Assembly: GCF_004345785.1 (NCBI RefSeq)
Contig: NZ_SLXI01000003.1
Span: forward strand, 62,001-126,000
Direction of reading: 5' to 3'
DNA from: Bisgaardia hudsonensis
GTDB taxonomy: Bacteria > Pseudomonadota > Gammaproteobacteria > Enterobacterales > Pasteurellaceae
DNA: 64,000 bases
The position numbers were made by a program, and so were the translations under genes. This document shows positions 60,679 through 64,000 of the stretch, in pieces. The notes beneath the pieces are model-generated. The model did not search any database. It was not told where the DNA came from and was given only the letters and a program-made list of their open reading frames with translations. Within the stretch, counting starts at the first letter, position 1. Each line of letters starts with the position of its first letter.

Positions 60679-61377
60679 TTATTTTCCTTTTGTTAAACTT
60701 TGTCTTATTGTCTGAAAATAATACAAAATAGCCCTTTGTACTCGTTCAAGATTTTTTTCTTCAACAGCATCAACTAACTCCCTATATTGCATCGCAAGCA
60801 TAGTTGGTGAAACTTGAATTTTGGGTAACTCAGAATCAAGCTTTTGGTAAATCTGAAAAAAAGCATCTAAATATTGAGATAATAAATGGTTTTCCACCGG
60901 TTGATACATTAATAAGTGAATCTCATATTCTTCCTGAATAGAAAATAGACCTTCAGAAGCTTTTTTCTCCATAAGACGAACCAAGCGTTGTAGCTCTTTA
61001 ACCTCGTCAATACTAATTTTCTGCACGGCAATAGGGGCAAATCCATACTGTAATATTTCCCTAACATCAAGAATATCTAAAATAGGCTTTAAACTATCTT
61101 GTAAATGTAGCTGAGCATAAAAAGTTAAACCTCTAATCATTGGCACTAATGAAGATGTTCCTACAAAGGTTCCAATACCATGATGAATATCTAGAATATG
61201 CAATGCCTCTAATGATTTTATACTTTCTCGAAGACTAGAACGCCCAACCCCAAGTAAATCAATTAATTCACTTTCAGTGGGCATTAAATCACCAGGTTTC
61301 ATTTTTCGACTAATGATCAAATCTTTAATCTTCTCTTGAAGGGCAAGAGAGGCTTCTTTTTTTGTTAATTTCTCCAT
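60679..61377 (-). CDS. GntR-family regulator, FCD (FadR) type
   Basis: The 232-residue regulator has an N-terminal winged-helix DNA-binding domain (KPGDLMPTESELIDLLGVGRSSLRESIKSLEAL) and a C-terminal all-helical FCD-like ligand domain with metal-binding His candidates (EIHLLMYQPVENHLL). Start ATG 61377 was chosen because the extension to 61434 precedes the winged-helix start. FCD regulators usually respond to sugar acids or organic acids. It likely represses the divergent ABC operon. A palindromic candidate operator lies at 61429-61448. Confidence 0.87.
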   Translation of the reverse strand: MEKLTKKEASLALQEKIKDLIISRKMKPGDLMPTESELIDLLGVGRSSLRESIKSLEALHILDIHHGIGTFVGTSSLVPMIRGLTFYAQLHLQDSLKPILDILDVREILQYGFAPIAVQKISIDEVKELQRLVRLMEKKASEGLFSIQEEYEIHLLMYQPVENHLLSQYLDAFFQIYQKLDSELPKIQVSPTMLAMQYRELVDAVEEKNLERVQRAILYYFQTIRQSLTKGK

Positions 61378-61428
61378 AATTTTCTCATTTTGTGATCCAG
61401 ATCTCTTTACACAAAGATAAACATAAGA

Positions 61429-61448
61429 CATCATACGTCTGATGACGT
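61429..61448. promoter_or_regulatory. Candidate operator of the GntR regulator
   Basis: Two overlapping inverted repeats occur here: CATCA-N6-TGATG (61429-61444) and ACGTC-N4-GACGT (61435-61448). The site lies between the divergent regulator/dehydrogenase unit and the ABC transporter genes, as expected for GntR control. The assignment is by position and symmetry only. Confidence 0.5.
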
Positions 61449-61561
61449 TATAAAGTTAAACTATTACCAGCTTATTAATAAAATAGTTTTAAGTTTTATA
61501 TCTGTTACTTCAAATCTACGAATAAACTATATTTCTATATATTACTTTAAGGTGGATACAT

Positions 61562-62668
61562 ATGGCAACGTTATTACTTAATAATATTAATAAACGTTAT
61601 AACAATGGTTTTAAAGCAGTGCAAGATTTCAATTTAAAAGTTAAAGATAAAGAATTTATTGCATTAGTGGGACCCTCTGGTTGTGGAAAATCAACATTAC
61701 TCCGTATGATTGCTGGATTAGAAGATATTTCTAGTGGTGAATTTTATATTGACGACCGACTTGTAAATGATATTGAAGCCAAAGATAGAGATATTGCAAT
61801 GGTATTTCAATCTTATGCTTTATATCCACATATGAGCGTTTATGACAATATGGCTTTTGCATTAAAACTGCGTAAATATCCAAAAGAAGAAATTGATCAA
61901 AAGGTAAAAGAAGCCGCAAAAATTCTTGGCTTAGACACACTACTCAATCGAAAACCTAAAGCACTATCTGGTGGGCAAAGACAACGCGTAGCACTTGGAC
62001 GCACCATTGTTCGCTCACCAAAAGTATTTCTTATGGACGAGCCACTCTCTAACTTAGATGCAAAATTGCGTGCCAATATGCGAGCTGAGATTATTCGTAT
62101 TCATAAGAAACTGAATGCAACAACTATTTATGTAACGCATGATCAAACAGAAGCAATGACTATGGCAGATCGTATTGTTGTAATGAAATCAGGTGTAATA
62201 CAACAAATCGGAACACCAAAAGAAATTTATAATGCTCCAAATAATTTATTTGTTGCAGGCTTTATTGGTGCTCCAACAATGAACTTTATTCATGGAAAAA
62301 TCAATAATGGTAAATTTATCACGTCTAAAGGAACAGAATTAACGATTCCTGAACAATATTATGAACTAATCAAAGAAAAGAATTTTGATCAAAAAGAAAT
62401 TATTTTAGGCATTAGACCAGAAAATATTTCTAACGATCCAATGTTACTAGGAATATATCAACATTCGATTATCAAAGCTTACATCAATGTTGCTGAACTA
62501 TTAGGTGCTGAATATATTTTACATACCGATATTGATGGTCAAGAAATTCGAGCCATTGTTCACTCAAGACAAAATATCAAAATGGAGCAAGAACTGAATT
62601 TAGCATTTGATATGAGATATGCTCACTTTTTTGATCCTAAAACTGAAAAATCACTATTACAACTTTAG
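61562..62668 (+). CDS. Sugar ABC transporter ATPase (UgpC/MalK type)
   Basis: This is the ATPase of a carbohydrate-uptake CUT1 importer. Walker [11 protein letters not shown]-loop [14 protein letters not shown], signature [13 protein letters not shown] and Walker [13 protein letters not shown] are complete in the N-terminal 235 residues. The C-terminal OB-type regulatory domain ([17 protein letters not shown]) identifies MalK/UgpC/MsmX-like proteins. Length 368. It is the first gene of a divergent unit with a sugar-binding protein; permease genes presumably follow beyond the window. The substrate is unknown. Confidence 0.9.
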   Translation: MATLLLNNINKRYNNGFKAVQDFNLKVKDKEFIALVGPSGCGKSTLLRMIAGLEDISSGEFYIDDRLVNDIEAKDRDIAMVFQSYALYPHMSVYDNMAFALKLRKYPKEEIDQKVKEAAKILGLDTLLNRKPKALSGGQRQRVALGRTIVRSPKVFLMDEPLSNLDAKLRANMRAEIIRIHKKLNATTIYVTHDQTEAMTMADRIVVMKSGVIQQIGTPKEIYNAPNNLFVAGFIGAPTMNFIHGKINNGKFITSKGTELTIPEQYYELIKEKNFDQKEIILGIRPENISNDPMLLGIYQHSIIKAYINVAELLGAEYILHTDIDGQEIRAIVHSRQNIKMEQELNLAFDMRYAHFFDPKTEKSLLQL

Positions 62669-62719
62669 CTGAACCATTGAACGCTTACTCACCAATAGAA
62701 AAAATAGGAGATTACTACT

Positions 62720-64000
62720 ATGAAATTAAAAAAATTTTTTTCTGTTTTATTACCAGTAACCCTTGCTTGCTCTTCTTTATTAACTGGCTGTAATGATGAA
62801 AATAAAGTAGTAGAAATAAATTCTGGTATGCCAAAAGAAGGACAAGAATTAGTAGGAAATATTACTTTTTGGCACTCTTTTACTCAAGGTCCTCGTTTAG
62901 AAGTAATTAAACAAGCCGCAAAGGAATTTGAAGAAAAAAATCCTAAAGTTAATATTAAAATTGAAACATTTTCTTGGAATGACTTTTATACAAAATGGAC
63001 GACAGGCTTATCCTCAGGAAATGTCCCAGATTTAAGTACTGCATTACCAAATCACGTTGTAGAAATGATTAACTTTGGTGCACTACAACCACTTGGTGAC
63101 TTAATTGATAGTATTGGTCGAGATAAATTTGCCAAAGCTTCCATTGATGAAGGGACAGTAAATGGAAAAAATTATTCAATCCCTCTCTATTCACACGCAC
63201 AAGTAATGTGGGTACGTAAAGATTTATTGCAAAAATATAACCTATCTGTTCCTAAAACATGGAATGAACTTTATGAAACCGCTAAAACATTAACCCAAAA
63301 TGGCGTTTATGGACTTTCAGTCCCTATGGGAAGTAATGATTTTATGGCTACTCGTTTCTTAAACCTATATGTTCGTAGCGGAGGTGGTAGCTTACTAACT
63401 AAAGATTTAAAAGCAGATCTTACTAGCCCACTTGTACAAGATGGTATTAAATACTGGGTGAAAATGTATAAAGATACCTCACCTAAAGATTCTGTAAATT
63501 ATAATGTGTTACAACAAGCAACGTTATATTACCAAGGAAAAACTGCATTTGACTTTAATTCAGGCTTTCAAATCGGTGGTGTAAAAGCTAATTCACCTCA
63601 ATTATTAGAGTTTGTTGATGCTTATCCTATTCCGAAAATGAATGAGAATGATCCTACCCCAGCTTTAGAAACAGCGAATATTCCATTAGTAGTATGGAAA
63701 AACTCTAAACATCCTGATATAGCTAAAGCATTCATGAAAACGCTATATGAAAAAGATAGATATATTGAATTCTTAAAAGCGGTACCTGTTGGTATGCTGC
63801 CAGCTATTCAAGGTATCTCAAACGAAGAATCTTATAAAAATAATCCTATCATTGCACAATTCCAACATGCCGAATCTGTAATATCTGATGCACTAGTGCG
63901 AGGTTCTGCAATAGGTTATGAACATGGACCTAACTTACAAGCAGGTATTCTAACTAACCAACATATTATTGAAAAAATGTTCCAAGATATTATCGTCAAT
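62720..64000 (+). CDS. Sugar ABC transporter substrate-binding lipoprotein (partial)
   Basis: This open frame runs off the window with no stop, 427 codons seen. The lipoprotein signal is clear: basic KLKK, a hydrophobic stretch and the lipobox LLTGC (Cys24). The mature part starts with a family-1 solute-binding pattern (NITFWHSFTQGPRLEVI, then KQAAKEFEEKNPKVNIKIE) used for oligosaccharides or glycerol-phosphate-type ligands. It follows the ATPase gene with AGGAG nine bases before ATG. The ligand cannot be named from sequence alone. Confidence 0.9.
   Translation, partial: MKLKKFFSVLLPVTLACSSLLTGCNDENKVVEINSGMPKEGQELVGNITFWHSFTQGPRLEVIKQAAKEFEEKNPKVNIKIETFSWNDFYTKWTTGLSSGNVPDLSTALPNHVVEMINFGALQPLGDLIDSIGRDKFAKASIDEGTVNGKNYSIPLYSHAQVMWVRKDLLQKYNLSVPKTWNELYETAKTLTQNGVYGLSVPMGSNDFMATRFLNLYVRSGGGSLLTKDLKADLTSPLVQDGIKYWVKMYKDTSPKDSVNYNVLQQATLYYQGKTAFDFNSGFQIGGVKANSPQLLEFVDAYPIPKMNENDPTPALETANIPLVVWKNSKHPDIAKAFMKTLYEKDRYIEFLKAVPVGMLPAIQGISNEESYKNNPIIAQFQHAESVISDALVRGSAIGYEHGPNLQAGILTNQHIIEKMFQDIIVN

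Overview
The window is a chromosomal stretch of an AT-rich gammaproteobacterium of the family Pasteurellaceae, probably a Haemophilus-type (Hin) lineage. Two things support this. At least 19 perfect copies of the Hin DNA-uptake core AAGTGCGGT/ACCGCACTT are scattered through it by eye, and nearly all housekeeping proteins (UshA, RppH, ThyA, PflB, FtsI, MurF and others) have typical enterobacterial/Haemophilus sequences. The species cannot be named from this window.

Layout. 1-19.4 kb (minus strand): pheA, then a complete 16-gene division and cell wall (dcw) cluster in transcription order mraZ-rsmH-ftsL-ftsI-murE-murF-mraY-murD-ftsW-murG-murC-ddlB-ftsQ-ftsA-ftsZ-lpxC, with three 10-bp-phased MraZ-like boxes upstream of mraZ. 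19.8-22.8 kb (plus): a short CstA-family transporter, a tiny Cys-tailed protein and an ArsA/Get3-like ATPase, a little-understood three-gene unit without uptake sequences. 22.9-34.5 kb: tmcA-ybeY (tmcA holds five uptake sequences), two Sel1-repeat secreted proteins flanking a PTS glucose permease, tyrP with a TyrR box, tcyP and phoH. 34.5-35.1 kb is a gene-free AT-rich region with a small DnaA-box-like cluster.

35.1-50.5 kb: lipoprotein-type ushA, then rppH-TSUP permease-lgt-thyA-tadA (plus), pflA, an orphan very AT-rich membrane/coiled-coil gene, hel (lipoprotein e(P4) phosphatase), pflB-focA under ArcA-like sites, and the hinT-ycfL-nagZ-rlmC operon. 50.6-57.5 kb is the most unusual block. 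A Fur-type promoter precedes imelysin, di-heme oxidoreductase, a second degenerate imelysin, a sterol-desaturase-family membrane hydroxylase and a di-heme cytochrome c peroxidase/MauG-like protein. They converge on an FTR1 iron permease gene that is frameshifted near its 5' end but still has its own Fur-like promoter. This looks like a periplasmic heme-redox/iron-acquisition module.

57.7-64 kb: a preQ1-I riboswitch controlling queC-queD-queE, then a carbohydrate-type locus: GntR/FCD regulator and Gfo/Idh/MocA oxidoreductase (minus), divergent from an ABC ATPase and a sugar-binding lipoprotein that runs off the window end. Intrinsic terminators mark most transcription-unit ends. No tRNA, rRNA, insertion sequence, prophage or CRISPR array was recognised.
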